DNA of 64,000 nt, taken from contig PCCJ01000033.1 of assembly GCA_002731665.1 (NCBI GenBank), forward strand, positions 1-64,000, written 5' to 3'. Below the pieces are notes generated by a model. That model saw only the letters and a list, made by a program, of their open reading frames with translations. It did not search any database and had not been told where the DNA came from. The stretch's first letter is position 1. Each line of letters opens with the position of its first letter. This stretch comes from Actinomycetota bacterium. GTDB taxonomy: Bacteria; Actinomycetota; Acidimicrobiia; Acidimicrobiales; Poriferisodaliceae. Positions 52,928 to 61,740 of this stretch are shown here, piece after piece. The position numbers were made by a program, and so were the translations under genes.

Positions 52928-54145
52928 TCAGCCACGATAAACAACTAAGTCCGGCGTAAGTTCTTTGACCGAACCGATCCCATTTAAGACCATTGTCCTT
53001 CGAACTCCTTCGGCTAAGAAATTCAAGACCCAGTCCACACCTGGCTCACCAGCAGCACCAAGAGCATAAAAATAAGCTCGCCCTGCCATGCAAGCGTTGG
53101 CTCCCAAAGCAACTGCTTTGACTATGTCACTTCCTCTTCTAATTCCTCCATCACACACGATTTCAGTTTTACCCGCTATCGCCTGAGCAACCGGAGCAAC
53201 AAGCTCAATTGGCGGAGGTGAACCGTCTAGCTGCCTACCTCCATGGTTTGAGAGAATCAAAGCGTCAATATTTAAGTCAGCAGCGATAACCGCATCTTCG
53301 ACAGTTTGAATCCCTTTTACCATTACCTTTCCTGACCAATTTTCTCTAAACCACTCGACGTCTTTCCATGAAAGCGCTGGGTCAAATTGGCTATTTATGT
53401 AGTCAGACAAAGTTACTGGACTTGAACCATCTCCAACACTCTTGCCGGTCACATTCGCAAATTGAATCGGTTCAGCTCGAATAAAATCCCAAGTCCAAGA
53501 AGGGTTTCGAATTCCATCTAAAATGGTATCTAGGCCAATCTTCGGGGGAAGACTAAAACCGCGCCGCACATCACGTTCCCGTCTTCCTAGTTCTGCTGTG
53601 TCTACGGTAATCATGATGCCTTCGTAACCCACTGCCTCAGCACGCTCAAGCATCTCTTTCAGTAACGTTTTATCTCTCCAAACATATACTTGGAAAAATT
53701 TTGTGCCTGAATTAACGTCCGCTATTTCTTCGATAGAGCGAGTACCCATCGTTGATAATGAATAGGGTAATCCTGCCTTTTCGGCTGCGCGCGCCACTGC
53801 AAGTTCCCCTTGTGAATGAGCGATTCGCCCAAAACCGGTCGGAGCAAGAATGAGAGGTATTGGCAGATGCTTACCTAAGAACGTAGTTGATGTGTCAATA
53901 GTCGCTACGTCACGTAACACTCTTGGGCGAAAACCATAATTGCTGAAAGAGGAAACATTTAATCCCGCAGTGACTTCGTCTTCAGCAGCACCATCGATGT
54001 AGTCGAACACTCCTCCAGGTAAGCGTCGTTGAGCCATCCGCCGAAGATCAGAGACGTCTGCAACTCTGTTCAGTCGCCTTTTTATTGTATTTTTTTCAAA
54101 CTTTCTAAACCGTATTACTGAGCGAAGTGTCGAATAAATACCCAA
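52928..54145 (-). CDS. FMN-dependent 2-hydroxy-acid dehydrogenase (LldD/mandelate dehydrogenase family)
   Basis: The 405-residue protein follows the family closely: FDYIDGAAEDE, LAPTGFGRIAHSQGELAVARAAE, FFQVYVWRDK, VDTAELGRRERDVRRG, VKGIQTVEDA with the flavin-binding Lys, the catalytic His in LSNHGGRQLDGS and CDGGIRRGSDIVKA. It oxidises L-2-hydroxy acids such as lactate, glycolate or mandelate. The TTG start has AAAGGTGA upstream. It is divergent from the LigA/LigB genes by 52 bases, so a substrate such as mandelate or a hydroxy-acid made from aromatic compounds is attractive but unproved. Confidence 0.9.
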   Translation of the reverse strand: MGIYSTLRSVIRFRKFEKNTIKRRLNRVADVSDLRRMAQRRLPGGVFDYIDGAAEDEVTAGLNVSSFSNYGFRPRVLRDVATIDTSTTFLGKHLPIPLILAPTGFGRIAHSQGELAVARAAEKAGLPYSLSTMGTRSIEEIADVNSGTKFFQVYVWRDKTLLKEMLERAEAVGYEGIMITVDTAELGRRERDVRRGFSLPPKIGLDTILDGIRNPSWTWDFIRAEPIQFANVTGKSVGDGSSPVTLSDYINSQFDPALSWKDVEWFRENWSGKVMVKGIQTVEDAVIAADLNIDALILSNHGGRQLDGSPPPIELVAPVAQAIAGKTEIVCDGGIRRGSDIVKAVALGANACMAGRAYFYALGAAGEPGVDWVLNFLAEGVRRTMVLNGIGSVKELTPDLVVYRG

Positions 54146-54197
54146 TAGATCACCTTTCGGTTCGTGTATCTCATTTACGACTCTAGAATCTGGTGGA

Positions 54198-54542
54198 GTG
54201 AGCCTCTACCAAGTACAAAAGTTTCTTTTCGAATTAAATCGAGATTCGGCTAATCAGCAAAGTTATCGCGAAGATCCGCGCTCAGCTTTATCTGCATTCG
54301 ATCTGACACCAGAAGAAATAAACGCATTGATCAAGCCGGATATTGGGCTTCTTTTTCATTTTGGCGTTAATGGCCAAATACTGATGCATTTCGCAGCTTT
54401 TCATAAGATTGAGTGGCAAGACTATTTACAGAGAATGCGCGATGGCATTAAGACACACGGCCCCGTGCGCGAAGGTGTATATGCGGTCACCGGGTATGAG
54501 GGAGTACCTGCACATGAGCAGTGCCTTAGTCGATCAGAATAA
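54198..54542 (+). CDS. LigA-type extradiol dioxygenase small subunit (alpha)
   Basis: The 114-residue helical protein matches the alpha subunit of protocatechuate 4,5-dioxygenase: YQVQKFLFELNRD, a DPRSALSAFDLTPEEINAL helix and the loop FHFGVNGQILMHFAAF. In LigAB the alpha subunit packs over the active site of the beta subunit and helps bind the catechol. The GTG start has GGTGGA directly upstream. It is 20 bases before the LigB gene and the two are surely cotranscribed. Confidence 0.87.
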   Translation: MSLYQVQKFLFELNRDSANQQSYREDPRSALSAFDLTPEEINALIKPDIGLLFHFGVNGQILMHFAAFHKIEWQDYLQRMRDGIKTHGPVREGVYAVTGYEGVPAHEQCLSRSE

Positions 54543-54562
54543 GCCCTAGGAAGGCAAGAAAC

Positions 54563-55396
54563 GTGACATTAGTATTTGCGGGAGTCTGCAGCCATGCTCC
54601 GGGGATAGTAGGCAGAGCACATCTAGCTGACGAGGTTGCCAAAAAGCATCTTTACGAGGCGTTCGACAGCATGAGAGAAAGACTCGAAGAGTCTCGACCT
54701 GATGTGCTCATCGTTGTCGCTGCCGAACATTTCGCTAATTTTTTTATGAATAATATGCCCTCTTTCGCCATCGGGATGGCCGAAAGCTATGAAGGGCCAA
54801 TTGAGGATCCTGAATGGCTTGGGATTCCCCATACTCGAATTCCCGGTGCACGTTCTGTTTCAGAATCGTTGATTAACGAGGTTATGCAAGGCGCAGATAT
54901 TAGTTACGCAGAAGAATGGAAATTTGATCACGGGATTATGGTCCCGCTTCATTTCCTCACACCCAATTTTAATCTCCCTGTTATTCCTGTAAATATTAAC
55001 TGTCAAGGACCGCCTCTAGCTCCCCTGCATAGAGTATGGGCTTTTGGAGAAGCTCTCGGAGCAGCGATAGAAAAAATACCAGAACGTGTAGCGCTGATTG
55101 GTACCGGTGGAATAAGCCACTGGCCAGCAACTCCTGATAGCGGTAAAATTAATGAGAAGTGGGACCGCAATTTCCTTGATCAGTGGAGCCGGTGCGACAA
55201 AGAAGCGATGCTGACATACACCGACAAAGACTCGTATTTAGATGCTGGACAAGGGGCTTTTGAGATTCGAACTTTCATGACAATTTCGGCTGCCACGACT
55301 GGTTTGCCTGGCACTATCCATTTTTATGAACCGATACCGATTTTCGCTGTCGGGTGCACAATCGCAACAATTGACCTACCAATCGTTAACACTTAA
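54563..55396 (+). CDS. LigB-type class III extradiol ring-cleavage dioxygenase (beta)
   Basis: The 277-residue protein is a class III extradiol dioxygenase. Metal and acid/base residues are placed as in LigB: His11 in CSHAPGI, His56 in AAEHFANF and His123 in KFDHGIMVPL; then GTGGISHWP and INEKWDRNFLDQW. It cleaves catecholic substrates with Fe(II) and O2. In LigB the FAIG and PVNxxPPP segments also occur, which favours a protocatechuate 4,5-type enzyme over the HpaD type, though homoprotocatechuate is possible given the Hpa genes nearby. The GTG start follows AGGAAGG. Confidence 0.87.
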   Translation: MTLVFAGVCSHAPGIVGRAHLADEVAKKHLYEAFDSMRERLEESRPDVLIVVAAEHFANFFMNNMPSFAIGMAESYEGPIEDPEWLGIPHTRIPGARSVSESLINEVMQGADISYAEEWKFDHGIMVPLHFLTPNFNLPVIPVNINCQGPPLAPLHRVWAFGEALGAAIEKIPERVALIGTGGISHWPATPDSGKINEKWDRNFLDQWSRCDKEAMLTYTDKDSYLDAGQGAFEIRTFMTISAATTGLPGTIHFYEPIPIFAVGCTIATIDLPIVNT

Positions 55397-55448
55397 CAGA
55401 TTACGCTGGAATGTGAAACGTTAAAATGAAAGCACAACCACATTAATT

Positions 55449-56741
55449 ATGACTACAACCGAAGAGCTTCTCGAACGTTACTACGCTGTTATGCCATCTT
55501 TCGTACGTCCATTGTACGAGAACCCAATTTCAATTGAGCGGGGGGAAGGTAGCTACGTCTGGGATTTAGAAGACAACCGATACCTCGATTTCTTCGGCGG
55601 GATTCTTACCACAATGATTGGACACAGCACAGATGAAGTAGTTGCTGCAGTTCAGAAGCAAGCTGCCAAAGTTATGCACACCTCAACGCTGTACCTAAAC
55701 GAGGAGATGATCGCCTTCGCCGAAGAAATTGCTTCGGTCTCAGGAATTCCTGATGCAAGAGTTCTCTTCACTACTTCAGGAACGGAAGCAAACGACACAG
55801 CTATTCTTCTAGCCACCAACTATCGAAAAACTAATCAGCTTCTAGCGATGCGCAATAGTTACCACGGGCGCTCTCTTACTTCGCAGGCGGTGACATCACA
55901 TAAAAGTTGGCTGACCAGTAGTTTTAGCGGGCTCGATGTTCACTTTGTTCAAGGCCCGTACAAGCTAAGGAGCCCATTTCGAAACCTAGATGACGAGGGC
56001 TACACACAGGCATGTGTGTCAGATCTGATACAACTCATTGACATGACTGATGCTTCAGGATTCGCTGCACTCATAGCGGAACCTATTCAAGGTGTAGGGG
56101 GGTTTGCCACGCCTCCTGATGGATTTTTCGGTGCAATGCACAAGGTTTTGGATGCCAACGGCATTCTGTTCATCAGTGATGAAGTTCAAACAGGATGGGG
56201 GCGCACTGGAGATCATTTCTGGGGTTACCAAGCTCACGGAATTGTTCCAGATATTTTAACTTTTGCTAAGGGAGTCGGGAACGGGATAACTCTCGCAGGA
56301 TGCGTCGCACGTGCTGACGTCATGAATGCTATCGACCGCACTTCTTTTACAACATTTGGAGGGAATCCTTTATCTGTAGCTGCTGGACGCGCCACACTTA
56401 AATACGTTTTAGATCATGACCTTCAAAGCAACGCTGCTGCCCGGGGTCTTCAAATGGCTCAACGGCTCCAAAAAATTATTGATGACACTGAATGGATTGC
56501 TGAATTAAGAGGCAAAGGCCTCATGCTAGGGATTGAATGCGTGCATCCTGGTGGCATAGAGCCGAATCCTAATGCAGCTAGCGCTTTAATCGAGGGTTGT
56601 AAATCTCGTGGGCTGTTAGTTGGCAAAGGTGGCTTGTATGGAAACGTAATTCGTTTAACTCCAATGCTCAATGTCAGCGAGGAAGAAGTAGATGAGGGCT
56701 GCGCTGCAATTACAGAAACAATTCGGTCGATTACCGGCTAA
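55449..56741 (+). CDS. Class III PLP aminotransferase
   Basis: At 430 residues this is a class III transaminase: FGGILTTMIGHS, TSGTEANDTAILLA, YHGRSLTSQAV, DEVQTGWGRTGDHFWG and the PLP-lysine in LTFAKGVGNG. It resembles the alanine-glyoxylate AGXT2 or 4-aminobutyrate branch. The last 60 residues contain GKGLMLGIECVH and GLYGNVIRLTPML, typical for the small domain. It is 52 bases downstream of the LigB gene on the same strand and overlaps the last 11 bases of the convergent epimerase. The substrate is uncertain. Confidence 0.9.
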   Translation: MTTTEELLERYYAVMPSFVRPLYENPISIERGEGSYVWDLEDNRYLDFFGGILTTMIGHSTDEVVAAVQKQAAKVMHTSTLYLNEEMIAFAEEIASVSGIPDARVLFTTSGTEANDTAILLATNYRKTNQLLAMRNSYHGRSLTSQAVTSHKSWLTSSFSGLDVHFVQGPYKLRSPFRNLDDEGYTQACVSDLIQLIDMTDASGFAALIAEPIQGVGGFATPPDGFFGAMHKVLDANGILFISDEVQTGWGRTGDHFWGYQAHGIVPDILTFAKGVGNGITLAGCVARADVMNAIDRTSFTTFGGNPLSVAAGRATLKYVLDHDLQSNAAARGLQMAQRLQKIIDDTEWIAELRGKGLMLGIECVHPGGIEPNPNAASALIEGCKSRGLLVGKGGLYGNVIRLTPMLNVSEEEVDEGCAAITETIRSITG

Positions 56742-57663
56742 GTCCTTCAAGATAAGTTTCGATAATCGTTACGAGGCTCTCGTCGCTATCGAAACCTAAA
56801 GCTCGTGATCTCAAGTCATTCCACAAGGATGGCCAACTAGCGACTACTTTTTCTATTCGAGAGTCAGCTAATTGGGTGACTAATGATGAGACCTCTGTTC
56901 CACACAAGCTCTCCAACGTCGACAACATCTCTCGAACCGTCACCTTCAACCCGGGCAAATTTACCGTCCTATCTGTACCTAATAACGCTCCTGGGAGTTC
57001 AGCCAGGTGACACAAACCTGCTACAGCGATTTCTGGTGAAATGACCACGAGCTCAGTTGACATTTCCACGGGAATGACACTTTTTTTCCCAGCTAATGGT
57101 TCGCGGAACATACCCGATGCAAAACTTGAAGCAGCGGCATTAGCAACTCCAGGGCGAATGATAACTGTCGGCAAACGTGCAGTTCGACCGTCAATATGTC
57201 CCTTCCTTGTCGCATCATTAACGAGTAACTCCCCGACTGCTTTAGTCATACCGTAGGTAGAACTTGGGGCATGTTTTGTTAGGTCACCAACCTCTGACCT
57301 CGCTAGTTCTCCTCCGAAAACTGCGACGCTGCTACAAAAGATTAGTCGATGCGTAAAATTACTCTCGCGACACGATTTTAATAGGTTCATTAATCCCAGC
57401 ACATTTTGCTCGACTGCATCCTCCCAATTTTCCTCAGCTGCGGCGCTAACAACTGAAGCAAGATGGTAAATAAGACAAGGTCCTTCTCTAAGAAGACCGA
57501 CATCGAAACCATCTGTTGCTATGTCACATTTAATAGATTGACATTTATCTAGATGCAACTCTTGGAGATCAATTACTATTATCTCTGCGTTGTCTTTTCT
57601 CTTATATACCTCGACGAGGCGGCTGCCTAGAAAACCACCACCACCAGTAATAATTACCCGCAC
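56731..57663 (-). CDS. NAD-dependent epimerase, D-erythronate-dehydrogenase-like
   Basis: The 310-residue extended SDR opens with RVIITGGGGFLGSRLVEVY, then IDLQELH, FCSSVAVFGG and the YGMTKAVGELL Tyr-Lys pair. LPTVIIRPGVANAAASSF and REPLAGKKSVIPV resemble D-erythronate dehydrogenase (DenD) and related sugar-acid oxidoreductases. The GTG start has AGGGAAA 6 bases upstream. Together with the MDR dehydrogenase it could serve sugar-acid catabolism. No other Den-pathway genes are close. Confidence 0.83.
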   Translation of the reverse strand: MRVIITGGGGFLGSRLVEVYKRKDNAEIIVIDLQELHLDKCQSIKCDIATDGFDVGLLREGPCLIYHLASVVSAAAEENWEDAVEQNVLGLMNLLKSCRESNFTHRLIFCSSVAVFGGELARSEVGDLTKHAPSSTYGMTKAVGELLVNDATRKGHIDGRTARLPTVIIRPGVANAAASSFASGMFREPLAGKKSVIPVEMSTELVVISPEIAVAGLCHLAELPGALLGTDRTVNLPGLKVTVREMLSTLESLCGTEVSSLVTQLADSRIEKVVASWPSLWNDLRSRALGFDSDESLVTIIETYLEGLSR

Positions 57664-57723
57664 TTTGTTTCCCTAACTATGAGTTACGTACCGTTCATCG
57701 ATTTAGGCGCAATCTGATCGGAC

Positions 57724-58716
57724 TCAATCAAATTTTATAGAAACCTTTAGCGCTTCATCTTCGTGAGGATCATGCGCTAGAGCAAAAGCTTCTCCTATCT
57801 CCGCAATATCAAAAACGTGACTTAACAAGCTCTCTACATCAATATGACCCTTAGAAATCAGATCTAAAGCCATACGAAATGAAGTTGCTTGTGGTTCGTC
57901 TTGGGCGCCATAAATACTTGAAGCTCGTAACCGTTTACGAAAAAATTTGTGAAATCGCATATCGATATCGTGGTCTACGCTTGGTAAACCGAACCAAATT
58001 ATCTCACCATCAGCCCTGACCAAGTCAACAGATTCTCGAAAAGTTTCGGCTCGACCAACAGCTTCGACGACATAGTCAGCACCTTTTCCTTTTGTAGAGT
58101 CTTTAACCGCTTCGTGTAAATTTCCGTTTCGTATATCAATACACATGTCGGCGCCATAGCTGGCTGCAACTTTTAAGCGCGCCGGAGACATATCTGAAAC
58201 AATTACGTTTTTTGCACCTGCACTTTTCAATAGATGCGTCCAAAACAAACCAGCTGAGCCTTGTCCCATAACTACAACGGTTTCGCCGGCTACATCTCGT
58301 TGGCACTTTCGCATAGCGTAAATAACAGTCCCAAGCTGTTGCGCCATCAACAAATGTGATCTAGGTAGCTCGGTATCGGGTAACGGAACACAGTATTGAG
58401 CTTCTACTCGTTGATACTCATTGAAACACTCCCCTACAGGTGGATTAGGGAAAGTAAGAACTTGTTCTCCTTCAAGGAGCCCTGAAACTTTGCTTTCAAC
58501 TATTTCACCTATTCCTTCATGCCCGGGATAACCGTGTGGGCAGGGAAGCGAATGAGTGACTCCTGCACCCATCATGACGACATGCAAGTCGCTACCACAT
58601 ATTGAAGCCATCTCACTTCGAATCAATACCTGTCCATCTCTGATCGACGGAATCTCAATTTCTTCGCATTCCATTCTTCCTATTTCAATCATTCTCCCAG
58701 CGCGCATCGTGTCCAT
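57724..58716 (-). CDS. Zinc-type MDR dehydrogenase without structural zinc lobe
   Basis: The 330-residue protein has the catalytic zinc Cys in SICGSDLHVVM and the His in YPGHEGIGE, plus the cofactor site VMGQGSAGLFWTHLLKSAGA and VSDMSPARL. The four-Cys structural zinc loop is missing; only one Cys (PVGECFNEYQ) is seen there. It resembles threonine or sorbitol dehydrogenase relatives. It lies 60 bases after the end of the upstream minus-strand gap and 60 bases before the epimerase start, so the two may form an operon. The substrate is unknown. Confidence 0.87.
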   Translation of the reverse strand: MDTMRAGRMIEIGRMECEEIEIPSIRDGQVLIRSEMASICGSDLHVVMMGAGVTHSLPCPHGYPGHEGIGEIVESKVSGLLEGEQVLTFPNPPVGECFNEYQRVEAQYCVPLPDTELPRSHLLMAQQLGTVIYAMRKCQRDVAGETVVVMGQGSAGLFWTHLLKSAGAKNVIVSDMSPARLKVAASYGADMCIDIRNGNLHEAVKDSTKGKGADYVVEAVGRAETFRESVDLVRADGEIIWFGLPSVDHDIDMRFHKFFRKRLRASSIYGAQDEPQATSFRMALDLISKGHIDVESLLSHVFDIAEIGEAFALAHDPHEDEALKVSIKFD

Positions 58717-58862
58717 AAGGCAAACCTTAGATCTTGTTCGCTTATTCTTGCTCGAAGAAAGAGATAACCCACTGAAATCTTCGAGGCTTCTGTTGGGATT
58801 TATGGCGCTCTGAACTCATACAATTAAGAAGGTTCTAAAAAGCAACCGGTACCCTGACTGAT

Positions 58863-60209
58863 ATGCCCAGCCCAAAGTCAGCGCGAATCTTTCGTGGCTG
58901 GATTGTCTTAGCAGGTCTTTTTATTCTCCTGACTGTGAGCGCCGGATTTGCTTTTTATGCTCAAGGAATTTTTCTTGATGCCCTTGTTCGAGAGCAAGGA
59001 TTTAGCGTTGGCATGGCAGGAGCGGGAACAGGAACTTTCTTTGTTTCGTCCGGAATAGCCGGATATTTCGCTGGTGGGCTAATCAGCAAATATGACGCTA
59101 GGTCGGTAATGACCGTGGGCGCTTTTATCGGTGCGGGAGGGCTCGCACTAATAGCCCAAATTAGTACTGAGTGGCAGATGTTTCCCGTTATGGCAATATT
59201 CGGGACAGGTTTTGCTCTAACGAGCCTGGTACCAACCTCCAGCATTGTCACACGATGGTTTCACCGGCAGCGTTCCGTAGCCCTTTCCATAGCGTCCAGC
59301 GGACTTTCTCTTGGAGGTATACTTATAAGCCCTCTGATCGCCAGTGCCATTGACGAAGGCGGTCTCATCACCTGGGCACCTCGTCTAGGTTTCTATTTTC
59401 TGATTAGTTTAATCCCTGCGATTTGGCTATTAGTAAAACCATCTCCGGAGGCAATGGGGCTTTATCCAGATGGAGACGAGCCGGCGAACAACAAGACATC
59501 TGCGAGCCAAGGATTGCCCGGCGTAGATTTTGCGACAGCTACACGGTCCCGGTATTTTATTCTGATTTCGCTTTCTTTTATTCTTATAATGTCGGCACAA
59601 GTAGGAGCCATTCAACACATTTTTAAGCTTACGAAAGATCGATTTGACATAGAAACTGCTCAATTGACTCTCATGGTTCTAAGCGGTACTAGCGTTGTCG
59701 CTCGAATTCTTGGTGGCATTGCTGCAATGCGAATCTCGCTGAGTCGGTTAACGGGCTGTCTCGTTGGCGTTCAAACTATTGGGATCTCTCTTATTGCTAT
59801 AGACGCAAATTCATCAGTACTTTCACTGACGGGCGTTGTAGTTCTCGGTAGCGCCATGGGCAATCTACTAATGCTTCATCCATTACTCCTGGCTGATGTT
59901 TTTGGAATTCGCGATTATCCAAGAATCTACGGTTTGGGATCTCTTCTGATGGTTTTTGGAGTCGGAAGTGGGCCCTTTTTGGTTGGTGTAATGCGTGATG
60001 CGTGGGATTACCAAACGGCGTTTTTAGTAATGGCAGTCTTCGCTTTTTTGGGTTTACTAATCTTTCTGATGGCCAAACCACCAACCGACCTTACGTCTTT
60101 ACCTTCCTTCTCGAGTAGTTCTTTCGACGTTCCAAGTACTACTCACAGACCTTTTATCTTCCTAGTTGAACCCTTGAAGGGCAGTAACGCCAAATTCAAA
60201 ACTTACTGA
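58863..60209 (+). CDS. MFS transporter, oxalate/formate-monocarboxylate-type
   Basis: A 448-residue transporter with about 12 hydrophobic helices. It opens with ARIFRGWIVLAGLFILLTVS and has FYAQGIFLDALVREQGFSVG, as in monocarboxylate and oxalate/formate antiporter relatives. LVPTSSIVTRWFHRQRSVALSIA (shown in part) is the family's loop before helix 5. Likely substrates are carboxylic acids. A cytoplasmic tail of about 35 residues ends the chain. No ribosome-binding site is clear. It is divergent from the MDR dehydrogenase gene. Confidence 0.88.
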   Translation: MPSPKSARIFRGWIVLAGLFILLTVSAGFAFYAQGIFLDALVREQGFSVGMAGAGTGTFFVSSGIAGYFAGGLISKYDARSVMTVGAFIGAGGLALIAQISTEWQMFPVMAIFGTGFALTSLVPTSSIVTRWFHRQRSVALSIASSGLSLGGILISPLIASAIDEGGLITWAPRLGFYFLISLIPAIWLLVKPSPEAMGLYPDGDEPANNKTSASQGLPGVDFATATRSRYFILISLSFILIMSAQVGAIQHIFKLTKDRFDIETAQLTLMVLSGTSVVARILGGIAAMRISLSRLTGCLVGVQTIGISLIAIDANSSVLSLTGVVVLGSAMGNLLMLHPLLLADVFGIRDYPRIYGLGSLLMVFGVGSGPFLVGVMRDAWDYQTAFLVMAVFAFLGLLIFLMAKPPTDLTSLPSFSSSSFDVPSTTHRPFIFLVEPLKGSNAKFKTY

Positions 60210-60422
60210 CCTTCAGGCAACTAATTGAGAAACCGGCCCACGCTAATTGGGATTCTGCTTTTTCCCAGAGGTCGGATAAGCCCGGCTTTGAATAAGATCA
60301 GTCATCGACGATGAGGTACAGGGGATACGGATTACTTAACTCAACGAACTATTAAAGCGTCTAAAGTTGAGGTCCGGTACGCGCCGTTGCGAGAGATTTG
60401 CCTATTTAAATTAGAATGCTAG

Positions 60423-61604
60423 TTAGAGTCGCGAACCAATTAATTGCGCTGCCACAGCCACTCCAGATGAACCGATTGGCGCACCCATTGATCCAAGGCA
60501 TGCTTCTATTGTGCCAATAGTGCCGAGTATCATGTGAGGATTCAAGTGGCCCATGTGTCCAATTCGAATCGAACGGTCCGCAAACTCTCCTAGGCCCAGA
60601 CCTAACGTCACTCCTGCTTTTTCTTCACTTAAACGACGTAATTCTTTGGGATTCACGCTGCCTGTAAGAACCGTCGTTACTGCATTAGACCGAGCGCTCT
60701 GCTGCTTAACGTTTAACTCCATACCTTCTGACACAGCCCAAGCATCTACTGCCAGACGAACAGATTCTGCAAGTACTTCATGCCGACCCCACGCATTCTC
60801 CAAACCCTCTTCGAAGATCATGTCTAATGCTTCTCGCAAAGCCCAAATATGTTGGATTGGGGGCGTTCCACAATATATTTTGTAATGCTCGACAGGGTTC
60901 ATTCGAGAAGTCCAATCAAAATAACCAGTTCTCAAATTTGCATTTGCATGCGCCGTCAGAGCTTTTGCGCTAGCAAACACAAACCCTAACCCAGGCGGCA
61001 CCATTAACCCTTTCTGAGTAGCCGCAACAGTTATATCCACTCCCCATTCATCCATTTCAAACTTTTCGCAACCAAGAGAAGCAATACAATCAACCATGAA
61101 TAGAGCTGGGTGTCCTGCAGAATCAATAGCTTTTCTAAGTTCCTGAATATCGTTCCGTACAGAGCTAGCAGTATCTACTTGCACTACCAGAATAGCTGCT
61201 ATCTCATGCTTCGTGTCTCCTTTCAATCTTTCCTCCAACGCCGCTGGGTCTACCGGATCTGAATCATTCCCGCGTAAATGTTCGCAAACCACGCCGCTAA
61301 CAGACGCCATTTCTCCCCAGTTGATAGCAAATCTTCCTGATTCCAAGATCAAGACACGATCTCCGCGCGAGAGAGTGTTGCTTATGGCCATTTCCCAGGC
61401 TCCATGGCCATTTGAAACTGAGATGAATACAGAATTGGAGGTGCGAGCGATCTTAGGTAAATCCTCCAACAAGCTATTAGAAATGTCTATTAAGGACCCT
61501 TCGTATATATTTGGCATCGTTTGATGCATCGCTGCGAGGACTCGGTCAGGAATAACAGACGGTCCAGGGATCGAAACCATCGGGCGACCGTGGTTGAGGG
61601 ACAT
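60423..61604 (-). CDS. Class V aminotransferase (alanine/serine-glyoxylate aminotransferase-like)
   Basis: The 393-residue protein has SIPGPSVIPDRVLAAM, an SVSNGHGAWEMAI loop, FMVDCIASLGCEKFEMDEWGVD and the PLP-Lys in VAATQKGLMVPPG, matching alanine-glyoxylate and serine-glyoxylate transaminases. I chose the ATG at 61604 because GGGAG lies 5 bases upstream; longer frames overlap the divergent gene. It shares a 136-base divergent region with the class III aminotransferase. Relatives include pyridoxamine-pyruvate aminotransferase, so the amine donor remains open. A 213-base gap without features follows it. Confidence 0.88.
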   Translation of the reverse strand: MSLNHGRPMVSIPGPSVIPDRVLAAMHQTMPNIYEGSLIDISNSLLEDLPKIARTSNSVFISVSNGHGAWEMAISNTLSRGDRVLILESGRFAINWGEMASVSGVVCEHLRGNDSDPVDPAALEERLKGDTKHEIAAILVVQVDTASSVRNDIQELRKAIDSAGHPALFMVDCIASLGCEKFEMDEWGVDITVAATQKGLMVPPGLGFVFASAKALTAHANANLRTGYFDWTSRMNPVEHYKIYCGTPPIQHIWALREALDMIFEEGLENAWGRHEVLAESVRLAVDAWAVSEGMELNVKQQSARSNAVTTVLTGSVNPKELRRLSEEKAGVTLGLGLGEFADRSIRIGHMGHLNPHMILGTIGTIEACLGSMGAPIGSSGVAVAAQLIGSRL

Positions 61605-61740
61605 GAAGACTCCCATTCTTAATGACTGAAAATTTAGCCGTACAGGAAATGCTAGAGGAGACTCCTCCATAACGCTCTGGGCTTTTACAGTGGATAGAAT
61701 GATATTTATACTTCGGGTCTGATCTTTGGGGGAATTGGCC

